DNA of 64,000 nucleotides from Persicaria tinctoria (lineage: Eukaryota > Streptophyta > Magnoliopsida > Caryophyllales > Polygonaceae): positions 6,076,001 to 6,140,000 of the forward strand of contig JBANSL010000004.1 in the NCBI GenBank assembly GCA_037127255.1, given 5' to 3'. Shown here one piece after another: positions 33,222 to 44,191 of the stretch. The notes beneath the pieces were generated by a model, which worked only from the letters and a program-made list of their open reading frames with translations, made no database searches and had not been told where the DNA came from. Position 1 is the stretch's first letter; the number at the start of each line of letters is the position of its first letter. The translations under genes were made by a program, and so were the position numbers.

Positions 33222-35145
33222 GAGCAACTCCAAGAGCATCCCTATTTTGGAGAAAATTCTGATTTTGGGGAATTTTGGGCCATTTTCAGGTCCAACAGCT
33301 TCCCTAGCCCATTCTCCAAAATAGGGTGGGAATGAGAAAACTAGGGTAGCTTCCCCAAATGTGCAGCAACATTAAATATTTTGGAGCATCCCTTTTTCCC
33401 ACGTTCTTCCACTTTCAAATCTAAAAAACCGACTCTGAATTTGGATTGTTGATCGACAAGTTGTCAACAAAGAAGACTCTGCTTCTGCAGGTGAGCCTTC
33501 TTGAACTATTTTTCTCTTCTTCTACCACCCTTGTTGTTTCAATTAATCAAAGAACTTTTTTCATGCTCTGGTGAAATTTCAAAGTTAATTGAGCCTTCAT
33601 TGTTAAGCAATTCAAAAACGTTTTTGAGAATTCAAAAATCATGTTGGTGAACAAAAGTTGAGAATTCAAAAACCAAGCAATTCAGAACAGATTGGGATGC
33701 TCTCTTGAACAAAAACGTTAAGCATGATTATGCCTTATCAAAACGTTTACAGAAAATTCAGAGTCTTACTTTCATTATGTCCCAATCTCCTCCTAGTTCT
33801 ATTCCTTAGAGACTGGTGAAATAGTTTTATGTTACATGCTCTGGTGATGATTAAATACATTAATCATGCTTTATAACTTGTGAACCATGGGACGTTTTGA
33901 TAAGGCAAGTCTAGCTTATGACCAGGTATGCCCTCATTTAAATTTCGTTAAGATCACTACATTTGTAGTAAAATAGTCGCATGTAATACCTTTTAGCTTT
34001 TTTCATTCCTCTGTTTTTGGAATTCTCAACTTCCTAGGGTGCTACTATTGGATTTATACAATCTGACGTTTTTTTCATGCTCTATCATGCTATGTGTTGC
34101 TGTTGGATTATTTTTACAGTAGATCTGTGTTGTTGTTGGATTTATACAATCTGAATTTTAGAGAATTACAATCTGATATTTTAGAGAATCACAATTTGAT
34201 TTTTTAGAGAATATGGAACTGATTTTTAGGTGTGCTCTTGCTGATGAATTTACAGCAGCTCTGTAATATTTCTATTGGATTCAAACAATCATATAAATCT
34301 CAATTTTAGAGAATGACAATCTGATTTTTTAGAGAATATGGAACTAATTTTTAGGTGTGCTGTTGCTGATGAATTTACAGCAGCTCTGCAGTATTGCTGT
34401 TGATTTCCTGCATGAATAGTTTTGACTTTAGGTACATCTAATGGTTTTGAATTTGGCTACATGTTATAGTGTCGACTGTAGGTACATCTTATGTTTTTTA
34501 CCCTTGAATTCCTTTTATGTTTTTTATGATTACAGTTGATTATGTGTTTGAATTCCTGCAATTGATTTTTTTTTCCTCCTATAGCTGATGCACTTGCTGA
34601 GTTGTTGTGAATGTACAACAGTTTTTGTGTTTGTGTGTTGCTGTTTTCTGTAAACAAAACATTTATTCCATGCCATGGCAAGATTTTTTTTTCCTGCATA
34701 ATTTTTTTTTCCTCTAGCTGCTGCACTTGCTAAGTTGCTGTTAATGTACATCAGTTTATGTGTTTCTGTGTTGCTATTTTCTGTAAAAAAAAACATGTAT
34801 TCCATGCCATGGCAAGATTCTTATGGTTATCACAAGTTAAACTAACCAATCTTTTGACAATTTGATTTTTTTTCCTGTAGACTTTTTTTTTCATGCTATT
34901 GCTGCTGCACTTGTTTATATGCTGTGAATTTACAGTAGATTATGTGTTGCTGTTTTCTGTAAAATGAAGGTGAAATTAAAATGCTGTACAGTAATTTTAA
35001 ATAAATTATTTTAAAAAAAATTAAAATGAAGGTGAAATTCTCTATTATAGGGAAGCTTTTGGAGTTTAGTCTAAAATAATTTGGCGAAACTTGATATTGA
35101 TTCCCCATTTTAGAAAAACATTTGGGGAAGCTGTTGGAGAAGCTC
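33222..35145. mobile_element. TIR DNA element of 1.9 kb, probably PIF/Harbinger-like, non-coding
   Basis: Left end GAGCAACTCCAAGAGCATCCC matches the right end in reverse (GAGCTTCTCCAACAGCTTCCC). TCA flanks both sides (33219-33221 and 35146-35148). The 3-bp duplication suggests PIF/Harbinger. The interior has no transposase. It contains near-repeats: 'gtgct.ttgctgatgaatttacagcagctctg' around 34230-34265 and 34355-34390, and a 'tattccatgccatggcaaga' unit at about 34664-34683 and 34798-34817. Confidence 0.72.
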
Positions 35146-35208
35146 TCACAATGCAATTGACCTTATCATCAATCAGAAAACAAAAACGCAATGTAAAACC
35201 TAATTAAC

Positions 35209-35263
35209 CAGTTCTTCCGCTGGCGCCGGTGACGAGAACAACTCGCTTGATGAGATCCGCCAT
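35209..35263 (-). pseudogene. first-exon fragment of an NAD(P)-binding (At5g02240-like) gene
   Basis: The minus strand encodes MADLIKRVVLVTGASGRTG and then a GT donor (GTTAATTAG). This N-terminus with VTGASGRTG is the Rossmann nucleotide-binding start of plant atypical short-chain dehydrogenases. No following exon was found; 60 bp further the TIR element begins and no second exon appears beyond it. It is therefore a stranded exon, in the same orientation as the methyltransferase exon next to it. Confidence 0.68.
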
Positions 35264-35597
35264 ATCTGTCACCACCAAGCAATCTCTGGAAACCCTAGTC
35301 TGATTCCTCTAATTTAAAGAGAGGGACAGTTCAGAAAATTAACAACGGACGTGGTTGAAATCCATCGTCGATGTTTGAAATTCCAAGGGGGCGAACGTGG
35401 TTGTGGTTGAGGGGGGAGGAGGTGGTGCGCCGCCGGGAGAATTGACAACGGGAGGAGAGAGAGAGCGGGGATAGAGAGAGGCATCGCCGACGATTCGGGA
35501 ACGGGGGAGGGGAGTACCTACTCGCCATCGAAGACATCAACCTCGTCATTGAAGACGAATGCGATGAGATCGGGGTAAGAATCATAGTTCCACTTAC

Positions 35598-35671
35598 TTC
35601 TCGATCTTGCCAACAGCGGAGAGAACCTCGTCCTTCTCGATCTTCCCTCCGACGCCAAAAGCGAGATCCAT
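35598..35671 (-). pseudogene. first-exon fragment of sterol C-24 methyltransferase (SMT1-like)
   Basis: The minus strand reads MDLAFGVGGKIEKDEVLSAV.. and stops at a consensus GTAAGT donor after 74 nt. The pattern MDLA..GGKI.K.EVL.AV.K.EK is the N-terminus of plant cycloartenol C-24 methyltransferase. The remaining exons, including the SAM-binding domain, are absent. A CT-rich leader precedes the ATG. Probably an exon captured or left by transposition. Confidence 0.7.
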
Positions 35672-35977
35672 AGTTCTCAGATCTGAAATGAAGAACGAGG
35701 GTATTGAGAGAAGAGAGAAACGAGGTTCGTAAAAGGTAAGGTAAAAGTGGTATTATGTAAACTTTTTGGACAAATGGTCGAAAAGGGAAAATGGTGGGAC
35801 AATTTGTATTTGGCCGGCCTTTTGACGAAATTTCTTCCATACTAATTTTACTATAGTATGTTTTTACTATAACATTACATTAGTTTTATTTATTTATTGA
35901 ATTTTAAATTTAACATTACATTTTTATTTTTATTTTTATTTTTTTCTAATTGATTATTTAAACTAAATTAATATATC

Positions 35978-36004
35978 CGTGCAATGCACGAGTTTTCGAC
36001 TAGT
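35978..36004 (+). mobile_element. Helitron-like 3' terminus: hairpin plus CTAGT
   Basis: CGTGC-AAT-GCACG (35978-35990) forms a 5-bp stem hairpin, followed 9 bp later by CTAGT (36000-36004), matching the 3' end of plant Helitrons (hairpin then CTRRT). The base after CTAGT is A, not the T expected from insertion in AT. The 5' TC end was not located. The element may contain the two captured exon fragments upstream. Confidence 0.6.
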
Positions 36005-36626
36005 AGTTATTTAAAATATGAAAATGAGTTTCACACATCAACCGTTTTCTTTTTCTTTTTTTTCTTTTTTCAGTTAGTCAAATGAACTTCTTAATTTTAA
36101 AATATGAAAATGTTTTACATGTGAGATGAGTAAACAAAAATATAATTAGTGGTGGAGTACCACGTATATGTTTCACACATGTTAAACTAGACCGATTTCC
36201 ATACGTTGAGAATTGATCATTAATTAAAAAAAATTAAATTTCATTTCATTTCCCTTTAAATCTCCATTAAACAAAAGAAAAATAAAAAAAGGGCATATTT
36301 GTTAAAAATAAAAGCCAATGTTATTTACACCACAAAAGCCACATTTATATATTTTTTAAAATACACTCTGCTTCTCTTGAGTCACACACCCGTCTCTTAA
36401 GAGGCGCGGTGTATTTTATTACGCTTTTTGAGAGGTAGGTGTGTGACTCTAGAGGAGTAGGAGTGTGATTTAAGAGGCACAAGTGTGGTACATAGTAAAA
36501 TTTATGGGTGTAAATATTATCATCCAAAATAAAAGTAGAAGTAGAGGGTAGTTTTGCAAACATATGTCCCTGTACATATATTCAACGTTTGCTTTTAAAA
36601 CGAAGGAGAAGTAGAAATGGATAGGA
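36005..36626. other. intergenic and promoter region of the sugar transporter pseudogene
   Basis: AT-rich. 'tttaaaatatgaaaatg' occurs at 36009-36025 and again near 36097. 'aagaggcgcggtgtatttt'-like motifs around 36400 lie near a partial inverted copy (36360-36480: 'gtgtgactctagagg' against 'cttgagtcacacac'). No gene recognised. Confidence 0.4.
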
Positions 36627-38598
36627 ATGACTAATGAGAGAGGAGAAGCATTGACGATCAACCTCCTGGAAGAAGCTCCCGCCGTCGATAATGGGGCCGT
36701 CACTCCGCTTCTCCTCTGGAGCGTCTTCATTGCCGTTTCCGGTAGCTTCGCCTGTGGCTGTGCTGTATGTACACATCTAATTCAATTCATTTCCGCAAAC
36801 TTATATGATAACTTGAAACCCTCCCAACTGCCAATTCACATTGCACTTCGAAGCACATTTTTAACTTTAAATCGGGCACTGTTAATATATTGATTTTAGG
36901 GGGGTTATTCATCCCCAGTTGAATCAAAAATTATGGACGAGCTTGGCCTTTCAACTGCACAGGTAGAACCATATATAATTCGAGACCAAGTAACAGTTCG
37001 TTTGATCCAATTTGCTGATACATTAATTTGCAATTTCTCTTAATAATGACATTGTAGTATTTCACTCTTTGGATCACTGTTAACATTGGGATCGATGTTT
37101 GGCTCCCTTGTTAGTGGAAGGATAACCGATGCCATTGGTCGAAGAGGCGTAAGTTTCTTGCAAAACCTTACACTCATATGGCTGAAATGAATCAATGGAT
37201 ATATATAAGTTTATGATTTGGTCTCTGCAGGCATTTGGGCTCGCAGATACTTTAAGTCTCATTGGTTGGATAACAATATCAATCGCACAGGTTAAAGTTC
37301 CATCTATATTTGGTGTTATTTCGATCTCTTTCGATCATGGTGTACATCGATCTACTGTTATCAGGAAGCATGGTCGCTCGACGACCTTGGTAGATTCTTG
37401 ATAGGAACCTCAGTGGGCCTCCTCCTTTATATGGTAATAATGGCTGCATAAATATATGTTTAATTCAATGAGTTTGATTTGGATTGGATCGATCTGCATA
37501 GCATGATTGAGTTTGCATTTCCATGCACAATACAGATCCCTATTTATATCGCGGAGATAACTCCCAAGAACGTTCGAGGAGGATTAGTATCTCTAACACA
37601 GGTATGTAATTGTACAAGCTGAATCAGCTCCATATTGGGGTTTATTTATATTCCCGAGAAAAATACAACAAACTCGCCTTGCAGTTGATGCGATCTTGTG
37701 GAATTGTGGTGATGTTCTTTGCTGTCTTTTAGGATTTACGAGTTCTATTGGGTCAATAGGAGTGGCTGTTGTTCGGGTATGTAGCTAACATCATAAGTAT
37801 AATAATGTCAATTGGTTTTAGAATGGAATCTCACTCAACTTATGTACAGATTCCATCAGCTGTTATCGGCATGTACATCATAGACAAATGTGGAAGGTGG
37901 CCCCTTCTAACGGTTAGATGAAACTCAATCCCTCGATCAACTTACTCTTCTCATTTTTGGTGACCGAAACCCTAACAGCCGCAATCTATATATATAATAC
38001 CTCGCACAGATTTCCGCAGCTGCAATGTGCTTTTGTTGCTTCCTAGTAGGGTTTTTCTTCTTCCTGGACGAGAAAAACTACTTGGAGAGCGTTAATCTTT
38101 ACATCATAGTAGTGGCCTTCTGGGTATGTTACGTTGCGTGATATATATAAATGTTCACGCTATCAATATAGCTAATGATCAAATCTTCGTCTACATGGAT
38201 ACTCTGCGGCATACCCATTTGGCATGGGAGCAATACCATACGTCATCATGTCTGAGGTTCGCATTCGAATCATAAAATCTCTATTTCTTCAAACCAATTG
38301 AAGGTGATCATAAAAATGAATGATGAGATTGTATGTGATGAATTGCTAGATCTAGATCTTCCCAATGAATGTGAAGGGGATAGCCGGAAGCCTTGCAACA
38401 GTGGTCTTTGGTGGGGCCATTTGTATCGTGGCGTATTCGTTCAACTTTGTGGCAACGGAATGGAGCTATGCAGGAGCCTTCTTCGTGCTCGGTTGGTTTA
38501 ATGCAATCGCGGTGTTGTTCACTGTAAAGTTGGTGCCGGAGACGAAAGATAGGACACTTGAAGAAATACAGGAGTCCCTTAACCATGTCCTGGATTAG
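36627..38598 (+). pseudogene. ERD6-like monosaccharide transporter (MFS), disrupted
   Basis: Exon-like blocks: 36627-36764, 36900-36962, 37058-37148, 37231-37290, 37365-37433, 37536-37601, 37685-37721, 37733-37776, 37850-37912, 38010-38123, about 38193-38256, 38356-38598. They encode MFS sugar-porter motifs such as GRITDAIGRRG, IPIYIAEITPKNVRGG, DKCGRWPLL and VPETKDRTLEEIQ. Plant ERD6-like proteins are vacuolar 12-TM sugar carriers. Lesions: exon 3 has one extra T after its first codon, shifting frame; the block after LMRSCGIVVMFF is joined to the end of a later intron, removing the PESPRWL loop and TM7 region; the penultimate exon has no AG acceptor (ACATGG). The C-terminal exon is intact. 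A Copia element begins 80 bp downstream. Confidence 0.85.
37807..37846 (+). repeat. TRIM LTR fragment inside a transporter intron
   Basis: 'attggttttagaatgga' followed by 'tctcactc' and 'cttatgtaca' matches the LTR of the TRIM at 29.1-29.5 kb ('attggttttagaatgga.cctcactcggcttgtgtgct'). The fragment ends at the 3' splice acceptor (37848-37849) of the next exon, so the acceptor may derive from it. Confidence 0.65.
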
Positions 38599-38678
38599 AT
38601 TATAAATTTCAATTGCATAAAATGTATTAAACCAGTTGTATCATTTCTCATTATAAATTAATTATTCATGAAATGATA

Positions 38679-38777
38679 TGATGTAATGTGAGGGTTCATA
38701 TGCTTGTATGTGTATGTGTAGTAGGAAATTATAGCTCATATAACTAACTCCCCTCCTTAGTATAAATAAGAGAGTTC
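38679..38777 (+). repeat. Copia 5' LTR, truncated
   Basis: It matches the first 103 bp of the 3' LTR with five or so substitutions and a 4-bp TATA deletion. It ends at 'gagttct', where the LINE poly(A) tail (as T run) begins. Confidence 0.92.
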
Positions 38778-41700
38778 TTTTTTTTTTTTTTTTTTGATAC
38801 AAGGAAAGGATTTGGGTGGTGTCAGACCCTGCTGATCCACCACCCAAGAGCGTCCTTTCGGACGAGAGCCTGTAGCTCCGAAAGATGCAAGGGTGAGTCG
38901 TAATCGAGTTGATGCCGAAGATGAGCCACCTTGTCCGCGACCTGATTGAGCTCTCTGAATACATGCACACATGACGAGCGTTGGAAGTTTTGGAGAAGTC
39001 GCCTGGAATCAGCAATAATCATTTCGATCTCCCAAGGACAACTCCAAACACCATTGATAGCATTGATGACCGCAAGGCAATCACCTTCGACCTCGATCCT
39101 AGATAGACCCAGCTGGTGAGCAGCCACAAGCCCAGAATGGAGGGCAAGCGCTTCGGCCTGCACCACCGACATCTCCCCACAAAGGGAGCCCTTGCAGAAA
39201 ACGACAGCACCATGGTGATCTCGAATAACTACTCCCGTCGAAGCCTCGCCAGAAGGCAGCACAGAAGCATCAAAATTTAATTTGAATCCTCCCACGACAG
39301 GCTTTTGCCATCTCAAATTTTTCTTTCTCCTTTGAGGAGGTTTTGGGGCATTTTTCTTTAGGTCGGTATCTTCCCAGAATTTTCTTTTGGAGTCTTCCCA
39401 TTGTAGTAATTGATGTTTTATGTATTGTTCCCACTTTTGTTTGTTTTCAAATCCCTGGTCTTCAAAAATAATCTTGTTTCTAATCGTCCATATGCTCCAC
39501 CACATAATGGCAAGTTTAGTTTTTTGTGTTGCAGATAGCTTTGCGAAAATCTCTGTTGTGATTTCTTTCATATTTTTGTCTCTTGTTTGTGTGTTTTGTA
39601 TTATCCTCCCAATATGTGGGTCTATTTTCCAAAAGAGTTCTTTTGAACATTTGCAGTTTATAAAGATGTGTTCAGCGTCTTCATCGTTGAGATTACATAG
39701 AATACACGAGAGGGGCACAACAACTCCTTTCCCCATCAGTCTTTTCTTGGTGGGGGTTCCATCCATGACAAGCTTCCAAAGAAAATTCTTTACCTTTGGA
39801 AAGCAGTCAATGTTCCAAATCCACTGTGTCAGTTGATCTGTAGTGGTTCGGGTTTTTGCAATGCTTTCAAGAGCCGATGCTGTGGTGAACCACCCATTTC
39901 TACTAGGTTTCCAATACAACCGATCTTCTATTTCATTAAGTGGGATTTTCGTGTTTTTTATTTTGTCAATAATGTTATTTGGAAGGAGGGAACGTAGTTC
40001 CTCTAACTTCCAAAATTTATCTGGTCCAAAAAACTTCTCCACTTTTTCATTTGGGTCAATTGGATCTGATGTTATTTTGTAGTCCTTTAATTTGATGCCT
40101 TTTATCCATTCATCTATCCAGAATCTAATTGTTTTCCCATTTCCAACTTGCCAAATAAGTTCGGCATAGAATTCATCTTTTAGTTCCATAAGTTTTCTCC
40201 ATTGCCAGGAAGATTCTCTTTTTTTGTTATAGTTCCAAAGGAGTTCGAATTTGAGGTATTTTTCTATTATAATTTTAACCCAAAAGTTTTCAGGCTCAGC
40301 AATAATTTTCCAGAGAAGTTTCATTTGTAATGCTTTATTGATGTCTTTGGTTTTATTAAGTCCCATTCCTCCACAACGTTTGGGTTTACATATTTTGTCC
40401 CATCCAATTAGTGGTTTATATTTGTGATCCTTATTCTAGAAGAATCCTCTGTTAATTTGGTCCAACTCTTTGTGGATTCCTGGCGGAAGCATGAAGCTTT
40501 GCATGATATAATTTGGTTTCGTGGCAAGATTTGATTTTATCAAAACTGATCGTCCTTGTTGGGATAGTCCGTTTGCCTTCCACTTAGAGAGTTGTGCTTT
40601 ACTTTTGACAATTATGTCTTCAAAGGTATCTCTGTTTACCTTACCATTAATGATTGGACATCCAAGATATTTGTCAAGTGTTGCCAGATTTGTGATGTGT
40701 AGAATACTTTGGATTGTCTGTTTTTGTTGGGCCGAAACTCCTGTCGTAACTTGAAAGGCTGATTTATTGAAATTTACCTTTTGTCCTGATATTTGACAAT
40801 GGTCGTCAATAATTCTTTTAATTTGGTTGCAGGATTCAGAGTTTGCTTTTGCAAATATCATTATATCGTCTGCAAAGGATAAGAAAGGTATTCTGGTTCC
40901 CTGTCTAGTAATTTCAAAGCCAATCGATTTTCTGGATTCATTGCTTTGGGCTTGTAGAGCTCTCGCAAGAATTTCCGCACCAAGAATGAATAAGTGTGGG
41001 GATATCGGATCTCCTTGTCGAAGTCCCCTTTTGGGAAGGAACACCTCCGTTGGTCCATCATTGACAAGGATCGAGAAAGAAACAGTTTTAACACACGCTT
41101 CAACCCAAGAGATGAAGCGTGGATCAAAGCCAAATTTTGTTAATACTTGGAAGAGATAGTTCCAGTCTACTCTGTCATATGCCTTTTCCATGTCAAGTTT
41201 CACGGCTATCCAACCTTCTTTTCCTTTCCTATTTTTGAATGAGTGGAATATTTCATGTGCAATTAGGACATTATCCTGAATTGCCCTATCGGTTACAAAA
41301 GCCTCTTGGAGGGGATGGATGATTTTCCCTAGTACTTGTTTTAATCTGTCAGCTAGAATCTTCGCAATTATCTTATAGATTGTTGTGCATAAGCTTATTG
41401 GTCTGTAGTGGTTTGTCGAGGTCGGGTTGTCACACTTTGGGATAAGTGAGATAAAGGTATGGTTTATTTGTTTGAGGATCATTCCCGAATGGAAGAAACT
41501 CTTGACAGCTCTTGTGACATCCGGTCCAACAATTTCCCAGTAGGTTTGGTAGAATTCTGCAATCATGTCGTCGGGTCCTGTGGATTTGTTCTTCCCCATT
41601 GCAAAGACTGCTTTTTTAATTTCTTGGTTTGATACCCGTTTCGTTAGAAACTCGTTATCTGTAGGTGTGATTTCTGTTCTGATAAGGTGGAGGTACTCAT

Positions 41701-43083
41701 TTAGAAGTTCTTGATTTGTGTATTCTTTTCTAAAACGTTTTTCAAAGTCATTCTTTATTTCTGATGCAATATTGTCTTCTCCTACGATTTGGGTTCCTTC
41801 TGCAGTTGTTATGTTTCTTATTATTTTCCTGTTCCTTCTTCCAGTCGCAACTTTATGAAAATATCCCGAATTTGTATCGACAAGCTTCAGATGTTTAGAT
41901 TTTGCTCTTTGGCTCCAATATACCTTATGGTACTCTAATAGTCTTTCTTTTTTCAGTAGAAGTCTGTTTTGGATAGTGTCGTTGCTATTTCTATTTGTGT
42001 TGCTTTCTTTTTGTATGTCAACTAGCTTGGTTTCTATATCTTTTAGTTGAGAAAAAATATTTCCAAATATTTTTTTATTCCAATCTTTTGTGAGTCTTTT
42101 TAATCGGCGGGTTTTTTGTACTAGGTTAAACATCTGCGAACCAGAGACATTTGTCCTCCATGCCTGTTTCACAATATTCTTGTAGTCTGGTCTTGATAGC
42201 CAAATTTTTTCAAATTTAAAGGGTTTACCTTTGCGACTTGTTTCAACTTGAATTTCTATCGAAATTGGACAATGGTCTGAAGTTGTGAACGCATGATTAG
42301 TTGTTTCTAGGTTTTGAAATTTGTGTAAGATTTCAGGGTACACAAGGGTTCTATCAAGTTTCTCATAGATATTGTTTACATCAGTCTTGTTTCGTCTCCA
42401 CGTGAAGTCGTTTCCCTTTGTAGGGATTTCCAGTAGCTCACACTGGTTGATAAATTCCGTGAGTCTTTGAAATCTGCTCTGAACCGGGGTGCATCCCCCC
42501 TTCTTTTCGGTTGTCGATTTGATTTCATTGAAATCCCCCATAATGACGGGGGGGAGATTGAGGTCTTTAATGTAATCAATAAGGGAAACCCAAAATTCGG
42601 TCTTATCTACCTCATTTGGAGGGGCATAGATAATACAAAGAATGAAAGAGAAAGAGAGGTGGGGTATTGAGATTTTAAGCAAAACAAACCGTTTTTCCTT
42701 TCTAACGACTTCGATCTTCTCATTGTGAAGTTGGTGATTTTTCCATAGGACACATATACCCCCGGTACGTCCTATCGCAGGGATCCATTCGATTGCATCA
42801 AATCCAGGTTTTTGCCAATTTTTTTCGTCTGGCATTCGATCTGTTTTAGTTTCTATGAGTGCCATAATTTGAATGTTTTCTATTTTACAGAATGCGTCGA
42901 TTTCAGTCCAGAGATTTTTACGTGCGATTCCACACACATTCCATTTACTAATCTTCATTCTTTTGATACATATACTTTGGGTCATTCATTTCTTTTTCTA
43001 TTTCTTGGTTTTCTTTTTGTAATTCTATGGATATCTGGTTTTTCCATAGCCTTTTTTGTTCTCGTTGGATGGTTTGGAATTAT
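38778..43083 (-). mobile_element. L1-type LINE, nearly intact ORF2, truncated in ORF1
   Basis: A T run at 38778-38795 is the poly(A) tail of a minus-strand element inserted in the Copia 5' LTR. It contains a complete ORF2 (42958-38822) and the last ~43 codons of ORF1 (43079-42948), a lysine/glutamate-rich, coiled-coil-like tail (QKENQEIEKEM). The ORF1 stop and ORF2 start overlap by 11 nt. The 5' boundary near 43083 is approximate, and no target duplication could be matched, so insertion may have deleted target DNA including the rest of the Copia LTR. Confidence 0.88.
38822..42958 (-). pseudogene. LINE ORF2: endonuclease, reverse transcriptase, zinc-binding region, RNase H; single in-frame TAG
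   Basis: From MKISKWNVCGI the frame encodes an apurinic-like endonuclease (ALIETKTDR, IMGDFNEI, SDHCPISIE), an L1-clade RT (PISLCTTIYKIIAK, KLDMEKAYDRVDW, GLRQGDPISP, catalytic FADD), a zf-RVT block (CILCNLNDEDAEHIFINC) and an RNase H (LNFDASV, AEALAL, EGDC, NQVADKVAH). The only break seen is TAG at 40438-40436, after NRGFF, where the family has W; the frame resumes for 23 codons before the next ATG. Total about 1,378 codons. In the family it copies its own RNA at nicked chromosomal DNA. Confidence 0.93.
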
Positions 43084-43179
43084 TTAGGCATACTTTTCAA
43101 ATTTGTCTTTGTTTCTCTCTCAAATTCAGTACTTGTTCGGTTTCTCTGGGTTCGAAGTAGCATTAAGCTTTGAATAAGA

Positions 43180-44133
43180 GTGGGATTGAAAACAATCCTA
43201 GAGAAAGAAGTAATTTCAAGGATTTTAAGGAAATTAAATTTTTTTCCTCGTTTTAATTTCCCAGTCCTAGATTTTCTTTTAGTGTTAGTACCATCAAACC
43301 TGCAAAATCCTCTCTTCATTCATCCCTCAAACAATTCAGGTATAATTGTCTCTACAATAAAGCTCACTGGTGATAACTATCGACGATGGAAGAAGTCGAT
43401 GGTTAAAGCTTTATCAGTCAAGAATAAACTCTGGTTAGTTGAAGGCTTAGATCTCAGAAATGAAGAGAATGGATTGCAGTGGATTAGGTGCAATGATATG
43501 GTCTGTTCTTGGATCTTTAACACAATTTCTAGCGAGATTTATAATACTCTAGATGAGTATGATACAACTAGGGAAATGTGGAGAGATCTTGAAGAAAGTT
43601 ATGGTAAAAAGAATGCACCATTAATTTTCCAGATTACGAAAGAAATTCAGAATTGTGATCAAAAGAATTTGTCTCTAACTGATTTCTTTACAAAGATGAA
43701 AGGCTTATGGCAGCAATTGCGTGTTGTATCTACTCCTCTGATCTGCAAGTGTGGCAAATGTGACTGCAACCTGCAAAAGTTGATCGAGGAAGCTGATCAA
43801 GAAGATAAGTTGACGAAGTTTCTGATGGGGCTTAATGAGAAATTTGATATTGTTAGACGACAGATCTTGATGGGCACACCTTTACCCACAGTTAGTATTG
43901 CATACTCTCTATTGATGCATGGTGAAATGGGGTTAAAGGCGTCCATATCTTTCTCATAAATCACAGCTATATATGATGTCAAAGCAAGGGACCACTTCAG
44001 CACCTCCATCCTCTGATGACACACGAAGAAGGGAAAGGTGTGGTCATTGTGGAGGAAATCACAAGTTGGAGAGATGTTGGGAACTTGTTGGCTACCCGAG
44101 TTGGCACCCAAAGAGCAAAGACAAGCCCTAGAC
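43180..44133 (+). pseudogene. Copia gag
   Basis: The frame from about 43180 to 43959 contains the plant Copia gag start NPLFIHPSNNSG, LTGDNYRRWKKSM, and a helical domain through DFFTKMKGLWQQL and FLMGLNEKFDIVRRQIL. A stop at 43957-43959 ends this frame; a second frame (44033-44133) carries the zinc knuckle CGHCGGNHKLERC and a conserved GYPSWHP. It packages element RNA in intact relatives. The real start codon is uncertain because the upstream leader was altered by the LINE insertion. Confidence 0.88.
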
Positions 44134-44191
44134 GCCAAGATCAGATGATCAGAAAAGGGTTGACAGGGTTTCAGACAAGAAAAAGGGGGAG

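Noticed and set aside
38773..43180. Target duplication of the LINE (AATAAGAG near 43168)
   Set aside because: The flank after this match does not continue the Copia LTR, so it is not a true duplication.
43080..43319. Minus-strand 79-aa open frame upstream of the LINE
   Set aside because: It lies mostly antisense to Copia gag and its leader. It is in frame with the LINE ORF1 tail but ends at TAA, so I could not decide how much belongs to the LINE.
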